From contig NZ_JBQCHP010000107.1 in the NCBI RefSeq assembly GCF_051954575.1, positions 1 to 64,000 on the forward strand: a stretch of 64,000 nucleotides of DNA, given 5' to 3'. Below are positions 43,521 through 52,919 of this stretch, in pieces. Source of the DNA: Dyella_B sp035690825. Its GTDB lineage: Bacteria; Pseudomonadota; Gammaproteobacteria; Xanthomonadales; Rhodanobacteraceae. The position numbers and the translations under genes are program-made. The first letter of the stretch is position 1, and each line of letters begins with the position of its first letter. A model generated the notes under the pieces. It saw only the letters and a program-made list of their open reading frames with translations, ran no database searches and was not told the origin of the DNA.

Positions 43521-44597
43521 TTACCTCGGTTTGGGCGATCGCGGCGCGGTGGAACCACGCACCACCAGATCCGCCGACAGCACACGCTTGCGCGGCGGCA
43601 CGGCCGGATCGTTGAGCAGCTCGATCAGCATGGTCGTCGCTTCGCGACCCAATGCATTCTTCGGTTGGGCGACGGTCGTCAACGCCGGTGACGTATAACG
43701 CGCGAAGCGGATGTCATCGAAGCCGACCACCGAGATATCTTCCGGCACGCGCCGTCCGTGCGAGATCAAGGCGCGCATTGCGCCGATGGCCATTTCATCG
43801 TTGGAGCAGAACACTGCGCTGAACGATTGCCCACGCGACAGCAGCAGTTCGATCGCGCGTTCGCCCGCCTCGATCGAGAAATCGCCCACCGCGGTCAGCG
43901 CGGGATTGGCGGCGATGCGGGCGTGCTGCAATGCGCGCTGATAACCCAGCTCGCGATCCACGCAGATTGGGCTGGAAGGCGGTCCGGCAATGAATGCAAT
44001 CTCGCGATGACCCAGTGTCAGCAGATAGTCGACCGCGGTGGCCGCCGCCGTGACGTTGTCGACGTAGACGCTGCAGATCTGGCTGTCTTTGACGTACTCG
44101 CAGGCATTGACCACTGGCAGCCGGCCTTGAATGGGAATGGCCGGCACGCGCGGCGACATGGTGATGATGCCGTCGGCCTGGCGCGCCGCCACCATGTCGG
44201 CATAGGCTTGTTCGCGCACCAGGCTACCCTGCGTTTCGCCCAGCAGCACCGAATAGCCGCTTTCGTGTGCCACCTGCTCGATGCCGCGGATCACCTCTGA
44301 GAAGAACGGGTTGGCGATGTCGGGCAACAACGCAACGATCAGCCGCGTGCGCGCCGTACGCAGGTTGCGCGCGAGCGCATTGGGCGTGTAGCCCAGGCGC
44401 TTGACCACTTCCTGGATATGCTGGCGCGTGGCTTCGCTGACGATCTCCGGCCGCTGCAAGGCGCGCGATACGGTCGCCACCGACACGTTCGCCGCGGCGG
44501 CAATCTCCTTGACCGTCTTGCCACGGACAGGTTGCGCCGCGACCGGATGATCACCTTTGCCGCGCTGCCGCTTACGCCTGGATCCGTCCGCACTCAC
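43521..44597 (-). CDS. LacI-family regulator of the 3-keto-glycoside operon
   Basis: A LacI/GalR repressor of about 358 residues. The helix-turn-helix is KTVKEIAAAANVSVATVSRA, the hinge NALARNLRTARTRLIVALLPD, and the effector domain ends SVVGFDDIRFARYTSPALTT. A GTG at 44597 with AGAGGGG 8 nt upstream is preferred; ATG 44615 in the same frame gives 364 residues but has a poor site. The N-terminal extension before the DNA-binding domain is unusually long and basic (SRRKRQRGKGDH). It is divergent from an eight-gene operon with two TGTAAT-type palindromes between. Confidence 0.92.
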   Translation of the reverse strand: MSADGSRRKRQRGKGDHPVAAQPVRGKTVKEIAAAANVSVATVSRALQRPEIVSEATRQHIQEVVKRLGYTPNALARNLRTARTRLIVALLPDIANPFFSEVIRGIEQVAHESGYSVLLGETQGSLVREQAYADMVAARQADGIITMSPRVPAIPIQGRLPVVNACEYVKDSQICSVYVDNVTAAATAVDYLLTLGHREIAFIAGPPSSPICVDRELGYQRALQHARIAANPALTAVGDFSIEAGERAIELLLSRGQSFSAVFCSNDEMAIGAMRALISHGRRVPEDISVVGFDDIRFARYTSPALTTVAQPKNALGREATTMLIELLNDPAVPPRKRVLSADLVVRGSTAPRSPKPR

Positions 44598-44695
44598 CCG
44601 TTGATCCCCTCTCATCGCCTTTGTATTCAGGACGATACCACCCGCCTTGCGAGTAGCGCCCAGGCAACCAGTCTAGCCCATCTTTGTGCGGTGCA

Positions 44696-44711
44696 ATGTA
44701 ATGGATTACAT
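44696..44711. promoter_or_regulatory. Putative LacI operator, site 1
   Basis: ATGTAATGGATTACAT has perfect 7-bp arms around a GG centre. It lies about 99 bp upstream of the LacI start. It shares its arms with site 2 (44827-44840). Confidence 0.65.
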
Positions 44712-44826
44712 GAAATTGTTGCATAGGCCCAAGCGCACCTGTTACAAGTCTTTCCGGCTTTTACGCTGCTTTTCCGGAAACGTCCACGCAAGCATCGTCT
44801 TGATCGGAAATTTGATGTCCTGAAAA

Positions 44827-44840
44827 TGTAATCGAATACA
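44827..44840. promoter_or_regulatory. Putative LacI operator, site 2
   Basis: TGTAATCGAATACA has a central CG and one asymmetric base. It is centred 130 bp from site 1 and 27 bp before the leader ORF start, where it would block transcription of the operon. Two sites at this spacing allow DNA looping. Confidence 0.65.
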
Positions 44841-44866
44841 TTTCGACATCACACTGGGGAGGGGAC

Positions 44867-45088
44867 ATGGCAGTACCTGTATCAACCGGCAGACCGCGGA
44901 CAATCGGTAATGCAGCCGATGCGGATGCCTTCCCGCAGCGGCATTCCCGCGAAAGCGGGAATCCATTTTGCCCTGACGCGAAGATGCAGATGGATTCCCG
45001 CTTTCGCGGGAATGACGGCCTGAAGGCTTCATCGCTCTTGCAGTCGAGCCCATGGCCTCTTTCTGGCTCCGGAGAAACCGTCCGATGA
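44867..45088 (+). CDS. Possible 73-residue leader ORF with in-frame palindromes
   Basis: The ATG at 44867 follows a very strong Shine-Dalgarno (GGGGAGGGG). The frame ends at TGA 45086-45088, which overlaps the ATG of the oxidoreductase gene (ATGA), the usual geometry of translational coupling. Its middle is a translated palindrome doublet (HSRESGNP and DSRFRGND). It may be a leader peptide, or the remains of an earlier gene start into which the doublet inserted. No function is recognised. Confidence 0.4.
   Translation: MAVPVSTGRPRTIGNAADADAFPQRHSRESGNPFCPDAKMQMDSRFRGNDGLKASSLLQSSPWPLSGSGETVR
44941..45020. repeat. Palindrome doublet of the ATTCCCGCGAAAGCGGGAAT type, copy 3
   Basis: Two hairpins (44941-44964 and 44992-45018) in head-to-head orientation around a 27-nt spacer. 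This is the same repeat family as 4388-4419 and 15615-15644. It lies inside the leader ORF and upstream of the oxidoreductase gene. Confidence 0.85.
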
Positions 45089-46278
45089 GCAAACTCGGCA
45101 TGGGCCTGGTCGGCCCCGGCTTCATTGCTGCCCATCACCTCGATGCCGTGCGCCGGCTGGTTGACGTGGACATCATCGGCATCGCCGGCTCCAGTCCCGA
45201 TTCGGCGAAGAAACGTGCACGCGAACTCGGCGTTGCGCACGCCTATGCAAGTTATCGCGAGCTGCTCGCCGACCCGGCCGTGCAGGTGGTGCACAACACT
45301 ACGCCCAACCATCTGCATAAGGAAATTTCCCTGGCGGCCCTGCGCGCCGGCAAGCACGTGATTTCAGACAAGCCGCTTGCCGCCAACGTGCAGGAAAGCC
45401 GCGAGCTGTTCGACGCCGCGCGCGACGCCGGCGTGGCGAACGTGGTCACCTTCAACTACCGCGGGCATGCGCTGGTGCAGCAGGCGCGCGCGATGATCGC
45501 CAAGGGCAAGCTCGGCGCGCCGGTGCTGGTGCATGGCCGCTATCTGCAGGATTGGCTGACCGACGAGCGCACCTATACCTGGCGGCTCGATCCCAAGCTG
45601 GGCGGCGCCAGTTCCGCACTCGGCGATATCGGTTCGCACTGGTGCGATCTTGCCGAACACGTCACCGGCGCGCGCATTTCCGCGGTGCTGGCCGATCTGC
45701 ATACCGCCGTGCCGGTACGCGAGGCGCCGCTCGCTTCGGCCAAAGCTTTCGCCAAACAGAACAAATCCACGCAGCGGCGCAAGGTCACCATCAGCAGCGA
45801 AGACCTCGCTTGCGTGCTGCTGCGTTTCGATAACGGTGCACGTGGCAGCCTCCTTGTCGGACAAGTGTTGCCTGGCCACAAGAACGATCTGCGCCTGGAA
45901 GTGAATGGCCGTCTCGCATCGCTGGCGTGGCAGCAGGAACAACCCAATGAACTATGGATCGGCCATCACGCGCAGGCAAATACCTTGCTGACGCGCGATC
46001 CGGCGCTGCTGGATACGTTGGCACGCAGTTACGCGCACCTGCCCGCCGGCCATCCTGAAGCCTGGGCCGATGCGTTCCGCAACCTGATCAGCGATGCGTA
46101 TGCGTGGATTCGCAAAGGCGGCACGCCGGATACCAAGCCTGCCGCCCTGCCCAGCTTTGCCGATGGCTACCGCAACAGCCTGGTAATCGACGCGATGCTC
46201 CGCAGCCATGCGGCAGGCGGTGTCTGGCAGAACGTCGAGGCGCCCGGTGAATCAACCAAAAAGAGGAAACGCGCATGA
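45085..46278 (+). CDS. Gfo/Idh/MocA-family oxidoreductase
   Basis: A 397-residue cytoplasmic NAD(P)-dependent sugar oxidoreductase. The N-terminal Rossmann fold begins LGMGLVGPGFIAAHH. The catalytic-lysine motif is present as SDKP (the usual EKP with a conservative change), and the second domain carries GGASSALGDIGSHWCDLAE with the conserved DxGxH. In a 3-keto-glycoside pathway such enzymes oxidise glycosides at C3 or reduce 3-keto-glucose back; which direction applies here is not known. ATG 45085 is first in an eight-gene operon and overlaps both the leader ORF and, at its end, the permease gene (ATGA). Confidence 0.9.
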   Translation: MSKLGMGLVGPGFIAAHHLDAVRRLVDVDIIGIAGSSPDSAKKRARELGVAHAYASYRELLADPAVQVVHNTTPNHLHKEISLAALRAGKHVISDKPLAANVQESRELFDAARDAGVANVVTFNYRGHALVQQARAMIAKGKLGAPVLVHGRYLQDWLTDERTYTWRLDPKLGGASSALGDIGSHWCDLAEHVTGARISAVLADLHTAVPVREAPLASAKAFAKQNKSTQRRKVTISSEDLACVLLRFDNGARGSLLVGQVLPGHKNDLRLEVNGRLASLAWQQEQPNELWIGHHAQANTLLTRDPALLDTLARSYAHLPAGHPEAWADAFRNLISDAYAWIRKGGTPDTKPAALPSFADGYRNSLVIDAMLRSHAAGGVWQNVEAPGESTKKRKRA

Positions 46279-47477
46279 AATGGCGCCTTCGCTTGATGAT
46301 GTTGTTCGAGTATGCGATCTGGGGCGCGTGGTACGTGACGGTCGGCACCTGGCTCGGCAAGACCTTGCACTTCACTGGCCAGGAAATCGGCGCGGTCGCT
46401 GGCACCACCGCGATCGGCGCGATGATCTCGCCGCTGTTCGTGGGCTTGCTGGCCGACCGCCTGTTCGACACGCGGCGCGTATTGGCAATACTGCATCTGC
46501 TCGGCGCAGCACTGCTTGCCGTCGCTGCGACACAAAGCGCATTCCCCATGCTTTACACGGTCTTGCTGATCTACAGCCTGTGCTACATGCCGACCTTGGC
46601 GTTGACCACCTCGCTGGCGATGCGCCACATCAATGATCCCGGCGAGGAATTCGGTGCGATCCGTGTGTTCGGCACGATCGGCTGGATCGTGGTGGGCCTG
46701 ATCGTGGGCGCCTGGGGTGTGGAAGCCACCGCATCGCCGTTGTACCTGGCCGCCGCACTGTCGCTGGTGATGGCCGGCTATTGCCTTACCTTGCCGGCAA
46801 CGCCGCCGCTGGCGCGTCATCAACGTTTCGAACTGCGCCACGCGTTTCCGTTCGAATCCATCACGCTGCTGCGCAACCGCTCGATGGCGGTGTTCGCGCT
46901 GGCTTCGTTCCTGATCTGCATCCCGTTGCAGTTCTACTATGCGTTCACCAACCTGTTTCTCAACGAAATCGGCGTAGTCAACGCGGCCGGCAAGATGACC
47001 GGCGGGCAGATGTCCGAGCTGTTCTGCATGCTGCTGATTCCCTGGTTTTTCCGCCACCTCGGCGTGAAGTACATGCTCGCCGTCGGTATGCTGGCCTGGG
47101 TGTTGCGCTACGTGATGTTCGCCTTCGGCGCGCCCGGCGAGCTGGTGTGGATGCTGTGGGCCGGCATCGTGCTGCATGGCATCTGCTTCGACTTCTTCTT
47201 CGTGGTCGGCCAGATCTATATCGATCGCGAAGCGCCGCCTGCCTTGCGCGCGGCGACGCAGGGCCTGATCACCTTCCTTACCTACGGCCTGGGCATGTTC
47301 GTCGGCTCGTGGGTTTCCGGCACCGTGGTCGATGCTCACACCACCGCGGCGGGGCACGACTGGCGACCGATCTGGCTGATGGCCGGCGCCTGCGCCGCCT
47401 TCGTGCTGGTGCTGTTCGTGCTGCTGTTCAAGGATCGCAAGAGCACCGTCGGCAGCGCCGCCACGGTGATCAACTGA
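46275..47477 (+). CDS. MFS permease, nucleoside/sugar:proton symporter type
   Basis: A 400-residue inner-membrane transporter with about twelve hydrophobic segments. It opens with LMMLFEYAIWGAWYVTVGTW, typical of the NupG-like nucleoside:H+ symporter family, whose members in sugar-acid and keto-sugar clusters often carry other substrates. Its start overlaps the stop of the oxidoreductase gene. It probably imports a keto-sugar or released aglycone/sugar from the periplasm. Confidence 0.9.
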   Translation: MKWRLRLMMLFEYAIWGAWYVTVGTWLGKTLHFTGQEIGAVAGTTAIGAMISPLFVGLLADRLFDTRRVLAILHLLGAALLAVAATQSAFPMLYTVLLIYSLCYMPTLALTTSLAMRHINDPGEEFGAIRVFGTIGWIVVGLIVGAWGVEATASPLYLAAALSLVMAGYCLTLPATPPLARHQRFELRHAFPFESITLLRNRSMAVFALASFLICIPLQFYYAFTNLFLNEIGVVNAAGKMTGGQMSELFCMLLIPWFFRHLGVKYMLAVGMLAWVLRYVMFAFGAPGELVWMLWAGIVLHGICFDFFFVVGQIYIDREAPPALRAATQGLITFLTYGLGMFVGSWVSGTVVDAHTTAAGHDWRPIWLMAGACAAFVLVLFVLLFKDRKSTVGSAATVIN

Positions 47478-47502
47478 CTCAACGCCCCGAGAGAAACCCC
47501 AT

Positions 47503-48393
47503 ATGACGATGACTCGCAGGCAGTTCCTCACCCGCTCCGCACTGTTCGGCACCGCCGCATGGCTGGCCGGCAGCACACCCGGAAAACTCCTGGCCGGCAC
47601 CTCGCAAGGCAAGCCGCTCGGCATCCAGCTCTACATGGTGCTCAAGGCCTATCAGGACGATCCGCTAGGGACGCTGAAGACGCTCAAGACGATCGGCTAC
47701 GGCGAGATCGAAGCGATCGTGACCAGCACCGCCAAGACGCTGCGCGATCAGCTGCACGAAGCCGGTCTGGCATGTCCCAGCCTGCATTTCGACAGCCTCG
47801 GCGTCGAACCGGGCATTGAGGCGGCGCACGTGCTAGGCGCGCAATATCTGGTCAGCAGCATGCTGCCGTCCTTCATGCAGAAGATGGCGGGCAAGAGCGA
47901 ACAGCCGACGTATTCGCGCGACGATGCCAAGCGCACCGCGGCCTTCGCCAACCAGGTCGGCGAGAAAGCGAAGAAGGCGGGACTGCAATACGCCTATCAC
48001 AACCATCACCGCGAATTTACCGATGTCGGCCAGGGCCAAACCTTCTACGACGTGCTGCTGAAGGAAACCGATCCGAACCTGGTCAAGTTCGAACTCGATT
48101 GCGGCTGGGTGCATATCGGCGGCAAGAATCCGGTGGATGTCTTCAACGCCAATCACGGCCGCATCCCGCTGATGCATGCCAAAGATTTCCTGCCCTCTCC
48201 GGGGCCCGGCGAATACCCGGGCGCCGAGCTCGGGCGCGGCACGATCGACTACAAGCCGATCCTGATTGCGGCCAATCGCGCCGGCTTGAAGCACTGCTTC
48301 GTCGAGCAGGAAGGACCGTACAGCCGCATGAGCCAGCTCGATGCCGCGCGCGTCGATTATGGCTACCTGCAACCACTGCGCTCAATGGCATAG
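47503..48393 (+). CDS. Tat-exported TIM-barrel protein (xylose-isomerase-like) 1
   Basis: A 296-residue protein with a twin-arginine signal (TRRQFLTRSALFG), so it is exported folded. The rest is a xylose isomerase-like/AP endonuclease 2-type TIM barrel with metal-ligand-like residues (YAYHNHHREF, KFELDCGWVHIGG, MHAKDF, EQEGPYSR). Members next to GMC oxidoreductases and DUF1080 proteins are candidates for elimination or isomerisation of 3-keto-glycosides. The reaction here is inferred. It is followed after 16 bp by the GMC gene. Confidence 0.88.
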   Translation: MTMTRRQFLTRSALFGTAAWLAGSTPGKLLAGTSQGKPLGIQLYMVLKAYQDDPLGTLKTLKTIGYGEIEAIVTSTAKTLRDQLHEAGLACPSLHFDSLGVEPGIEAAHVLGAQYLVSSMLPSFMQKMAGKSEQPTYSRDDAKRTAAFANQVGEKAKKAGLQYAYHNHHREFTDVGQGQTFYDVLLKETDPNLVKFELDCGWVHIGGKNPVDVFNANHGRIPLMHAKDFLPSPGPGEYPGAELGRGTIDYKPILIAANRAGLKHCFVEQEGPYSRMSQLDAARVDYGYLQPLRSMA

Positions 48394-48409
48394 CCGAAAG
48401 GGAACAGGC

Positions 48410-50104
48410 ATGGACAACAAGCATACCTACGACGCCATCGTCGTCGGCACGGGTGTCAGCGGCGGCTGGGCCGCCAAGGAGCTGACCGAAAAAGGCCTCA
48501 AGACGCTGGTGCTGGATCGCGGCCCAATGGTCAGGCACGGCGACTACCCCACCGCCATGAAGGCGCCATGGGAGCTGCCGTATGCCGATCAGCCCACGCG
48601 CGAGGATATCGCGCGCCACCCGATTCATACGCGCCCTTCGTTCTACGGCATCAAGCAATCCACCAAGCATTGGTTCGTCGACGACATCGACAATCCATAC
48701 GAAGAAACGCGGCCATTCGACTGGTTCCGCGGCTACCACGTCGGCGGCCGCTCGCTGATGTGGGGACGGCAAAGCTATCGCTTCAGCCAGATGGATTTCG
48801 AAGCGAACGCCAAGGAAGGCGTCGGCGTGGATTGGCCGATCCGCTACGAAGACGTGGCGCCGTGGTACGACTACGTGGAGGAATTCATCGGCGTCAGCGG
48901 TTCGGTCGAGCACCTGCCGCAACTGCCGGACGGGCAATTCCTGCCACCGATGGAACTGACCTGCGTGGAAAAGGATTTTCGCGACAAGCTGGCCGACAAG
49001 TTCGGCCGCAAGCTGATCATCGGCCGCACCGCCAATCTTTCCGCGCCGCTCAAGCATGACAAGAGCCCGCAACGCGCGCCGTGCCAGTATCGCAACCTGT
49101 GCATGCGCGGCTGCCCATTCGGCGCGTATTTCAGCAGCAATTCCTCCACCCTGCCCGCGGCCGATAAAACCGGCAACATGACCATGGTAACCAACGCCAT
49201 CGTCTACGAAATGATCTACGACAACGCCAAGGGCAAGGCGACCGGCGTGCGCGTGCAGGATGCCGAAACCGGCAAGCAGACCGATTATTTCGCGCGCGTG
49301 ATCTTCCTGTGCGCATCCACCTTCGGCACCACGCAGATCCTGCTCAACTCCACCTCCAGCCGCTTCCCCAACGGCTTCGGCAACGACAGCGGCGAAGTGG
49401 GCCACAACATCATGGATCACCTGTTCGGCAGCGGCGCGCAAGCATTGGCCGAAGGCTATGAAGATCGCTACTACAGCGGCCGCCGGCCCAATGGCTTCTA
49501 TGTTCCGCGCTACCGCAACATCGGCAAGGACAAGCGCAACTACCTGCGTGGCTTCGGCTACCAGGGCAGCGCACGGCGCGAAGACTGGACACGGCTGGCG
49601 GACATGCCCGCCATCGGCGACGAACTCAAGCGCGCCGCCGAAACGCCCGGGCCGTGGCGCGTATCGATGATGGGCTTCGGCGAAATGCTGCCCTCCCATC
49701 GCAACCGCGTCACGCTCGACCGCAACCGGAAGGACAAATACGGCCTGCCCCTGCTCAACTTCGACGCGGCGCACGAAGAGAACGAGATCCTGATGGGCAA
49801 GGACATCATCGACGACGCGATGGAAATGCTCACCGCCGCCGGCTATCGCGACGTGCAATCGTTCAAGGTCCAGGCCAACGTCGGCGCTGGCATCCATGAA
49901 ATGGGTACCGCACGCATGGGACGCGATCCGAAGACCTCGGTGCTCAACGCATGGAACCAGATGCACGCGTGCAGGAACGTGTTCATAACCGATGGTTCCT
50001 GCATGGCCTCGTCGGCCTGCCAGAATCCATCGCTGACCTATATGGCGCTGACCGCACGCGCGGCCAGCCATGCGGTGGAAGAACTCAAGCGCGGCAATAT
50101 CTGA
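48410..50104 (+). CDS. GMC-family FAD oxidoreductase (glucoside 3-dehydrogenase-like)
   Basis: A 564-residue FAD enzyme: dinucleotide-binding motif DAIVVGTGVSGGWAAKELTE, GMC features GGRSLMWGRQSYR, and C-terminal active-site region GIHEMGTARMG followed by DGSCMASSACQNPSLTYMAL. Close context with a gluconate-dehydrogenase subunit 3-like protein matches membrane or periplasmic sugar dehydrogenases, including glucoside 3-dehydrogenases. A cysteine cluster (CQYRNLCMRGC) might bind an iron-sulfur centre. The protein has no signal of its own and may be co-exported with the Tat-borne small subunit. ATG 48410 follows AAAGGGAACAGGC. Confidence 0.92.
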   Translation: MDNKHTYDAIVVGTGVSGGWAAKELTEKGLKTLVLDRGPMVRHGDYPTAMKAPWELPYADQPTREDIARHPIHTRPSFYGIKQSTKHWFVDDIDNPYEETRPFDWFRGYHVGGRSLMWGRQSYRFSQMDFEANAKEGVGVDWPIRYEDVAPWYDYVEEFIGVSGSVEHLPQLPDGQFLPPMELTCVEKDFRDKLADKFGRKLIIGRTANLSAPLKHDKSPQRAPCQYRNLCMRGCPFGAYFSSNSSTLPAADKTGNMTMVTNAIVYEMIYDNAKGKATGVRVQDAETGKQTDYFARVIFLCASTFGTTQILLNSTSSRFPNGFGNDSGEVGHNIMDHLFGSGAQALAEGYEDRYYSGRRPNGFYVPRYRNIGKDKRNYLRGFGYQGSARREDWTRLADMPAIGDELKRAAETPGPWRVSMMGFGEMLPSHRNRVTLDRNRKDKYGLPLLNFDAAHEENEILMGKDIIDDAMEMLTAAGYRDVQSFKVQANVGAGIHEMGTARMGRDPKTSVLNAWNQMHACRNVFITDGSCMASSACQNPSLTYMALTARAASHAVEELKRGNI

Positions 50105-50115
50105 AGGAGCTCGCC

Positions 50116-50703
50116 ATGAATCGTCGCGAATGGTTGAAATGCATGTCCGCGCTGGCCGTAGGTGCAGTTGCCGCACCATCGCTGCTGGCGGTGCTCAACG
50201 CGCACGCCGCAGCACAACGCACCGAAACGACCCCACCTTTTTTTACCCAGGCGCAAAGCGACGTGGTGGTCGCGGTGGTCGACATCATCCTTCCGCAGTC
50301 CGATACGCCGGGCGCAGTCGAAGCGGGCGTGCCGCGCTTTATCGACCTGATGTTCCGGGACGTCTACACCAAGGAAGAACAGCAGCATTACGTGCAGGCG
50401 CTCGCGGCCTTCGAAAAGGAGAGCAGCAAACCGTTCCTCCAGCTCGACCCCGCGCAGCGCAAGGCACTGGTCACTAGGCTTCACGAGGAAGCGCTGGCCA
50501 AGAACAACCTCAAGCCGGCCTCGGCGCCTGCGTTCGTGCTGATGACAAAGAAACTGGCGATGCTGGGCTTCTTCATGTCGCAACCTGGATGCACCGAAGT
50601 GCTGCAGTACGTCGCCGTGCCGGGCGCCTACCATGCCGATATTCCGCTGTCGCAGGCGGGCAATGGCAAGGCCTGGGCGATCGAGGCGGAATTGACGATA
50701 TGA
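50116..50703 (+). CDS. Gluconate 2-dehydrogenase subunit 3-like protein (Tat)
   Basis: A 195-residue small subunit with a twin-arginine-type leader (NRREWLKCMSALAVGAVAAP) and the fold family of gluconate 2-dehydrogenase subunit 3 (QSDVVVAVVDIILPQSDTPG, AGVPRFIDLM). In such dehydrogenases this subunit carries the FAD subunit across the inner membrane and helps its maturation. AAGGAG lies 7 nt before the ATG, and the gene starts 11 bp after the GMC stop. Confidence 0.92.
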   Translation: MNRREWLKCMSALAVGAVAAPSLLAVLNAHAAAQRTETTPPFFTQAQSDVVVAVVDIILPQSDTPGAVEAGVPRFIDLMFRDVYTKEEQQHYVQALAAFEKESSKPFLQLDPAQRKALVTRLHEEALAKNNLKPASAPAFVLMTKKLAMLGFFMSQPGCTEVLQYVAVPGAYHADIPLSQAGNGKAWAIEAELTI

Positions 50704-50739
50704 ACGAAGCGCGCATTTCTATCGTTGCGAAAAGTCGTC

Positions 50740-50895
50740 CCCTCCCCTGCTTGCAGGGGAGGGTTAGGGTGGGGTGCGAGCGCAGCGAGCGTCAGAAAGA
50801 AGTCATCGCCCCGACGCATGTCCTGGCGACATGTAGCTACACGCTAAAGCACAAGCAACCCCACCCCAACCCTCCCCTACTGTCGCAGGGGAGGG
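50740..50895. repeat. Clustered GC hairpins (CTCCCC/GGGGAG family), copy B
   Basis: Hairpins CCCTCCCCTGC/GCAGGGGAGGG (50740-50763) and CCCTCCCC/GGGGAGGG (50870-50895) are the ends of a long inverted repeat including GGGTTAGGGTGGGGT and its complement. It lies in the 241-bp gap inside the operon and is related to the cluster at 38882-39038. Confidence 0.75.
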
Positions 50896-50944
50896 AGCGC
50901 ACTACCCAGATGCACGCCTCCGCGCACACACCAGGTACCCATGC

Positions 50945-52000
50945 ATGAAGACACTCAAGGGCCCAGGCATTTTCCTCGCCCAATACGCCGGGGACGCACC
51001 ACCGTTCAATACGCTGCCGGAAATCGCCCGCTGGGTCGCATCGCTGGGCTTCGTCGGCGTGCAGATCCCTTCCAACGACCGGCGCCTGTTCGATCTTGAG
51101 CAGGCGGCGGCGAGCAGGACGTACTGCGACGACATCGCCGGCATGCTGGCCGGGCATGGCCTTGCCGTCACCGAGCTTTCCACGCATCTGCAAGGGCAAC
51201 TGGTCGCTTCCCATCCCGCCTACGACTGCTTGTTCGATGGCTTCGCACCGCTGGCGCTGCGCAACAACGTGCAGGCACGCCAGGCGTGGGCAGTGGAACA
51301 GCTCAAGCTGGCGGCCAAGGCGAGCCGGAATTTCGGCCTCTCTTCGCACGCAACTTTTTCAGGCGCACTGGCCTGGCATTTGTTCTATCCCTGGCCACAA
51401 CGTCCCGCGGGATTGATCGAGGAAGCCTTCGACGAACTGGGCAAACGCTGGCGCCCGATCCTGGATGCCTTCGACGATGCCGGCGTGGATGTCTGCTACG
51501 AGCTGCATCCGGGCGAGGACCTGCACGATGGCGCGACTTTCGAACGTTTTCTCGATGCGGTCGATCATCACCCGCGCGCAAACATCCTGTACGACCCCAG
51601 CCACATGGTGCTGCAGCAGATGGACTATCTTGAGTTCATCGACATCTACCACCAGCGCATCCGCGCCTTCCATGTGAAGGATGCCGAGTTCCGCCCGAAC
51701 GGACGCGCTGGCGTCTATGGCGGTTATCAAAATTGGATCGACCGCCCCGGGCGCTTCCGCTCGCTGGGCGATGGGCAGATCGATTTTGGAGCCGTGTTCA
51801 GCAAATTCGCGCAGTACGACTATCCGGGCTGGGCTGTGCTGGAATGGGAGTGCTGCCTGAAAGATGCGGAGCAAGGTGCAAAGGAAGGCGCCGCCTTTAT
51901 CCGCGATCACATCATCAAGGTGACCGGGCGCGCGTTCGATGATTTCGCTGCGAGCGGCGCCGACCGCACCTTCAACCGCCAGCTATTGGGACTCGACTAA
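50945..52000 (+). CDS. TIM-barrel sugar isomerase/epimerase-like protein 2
   Basis: A 351-residue cytoplasmic protein (no signal) of the xylose isomerase-like TIM-barrel family, with ligand-like residues in CYELHPGEDL, ILYDPSHM, AFHVKDAEF and AVLEWECC. Some close families are IolE- or hydroxypyruvate isomerase-like, and others act on 3-keto sugars. It starts after the repeat block at 50740-50895 and ends 2 bp before the next gene. Confidence 0.88.
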   Translation: MKTLKGPGIFLAQYAGDAPPFNTLPEIARWVASLGFVGVQIPSNDRRLFDLEQAAASRTYCDDIAGMLAGHGLAVTELSTHLQGQLVASHPAYDCLFDGFAPLALRNNVQARQAWAVEQLKLAAKASRNFGLSSHATFSGALAWHLFYPWPQRPAGLIEEAFDELGKRWRPILDAFDDAGVDVCYELHPGEDLHDGATFERFLDAVDHHPRANILYDPSHMVLQQMDYLEFIDIYHQRIRAFHVKDAEFRPNGRAGVYGGYQNWIDRPGRFRSLGDGQIDFGAVFSKFAQYDYPGWAVLEWECCLKDAEQGAKEGAAFIRDHIIKVTGRAFDDFAASGADRTFNRQLLGLD

Positions 52001-52002
52001 CC

Positions 52003-52905
<903 letters not shown>

Positions 52906-52919
52906 TGCGAGAGAACGTC

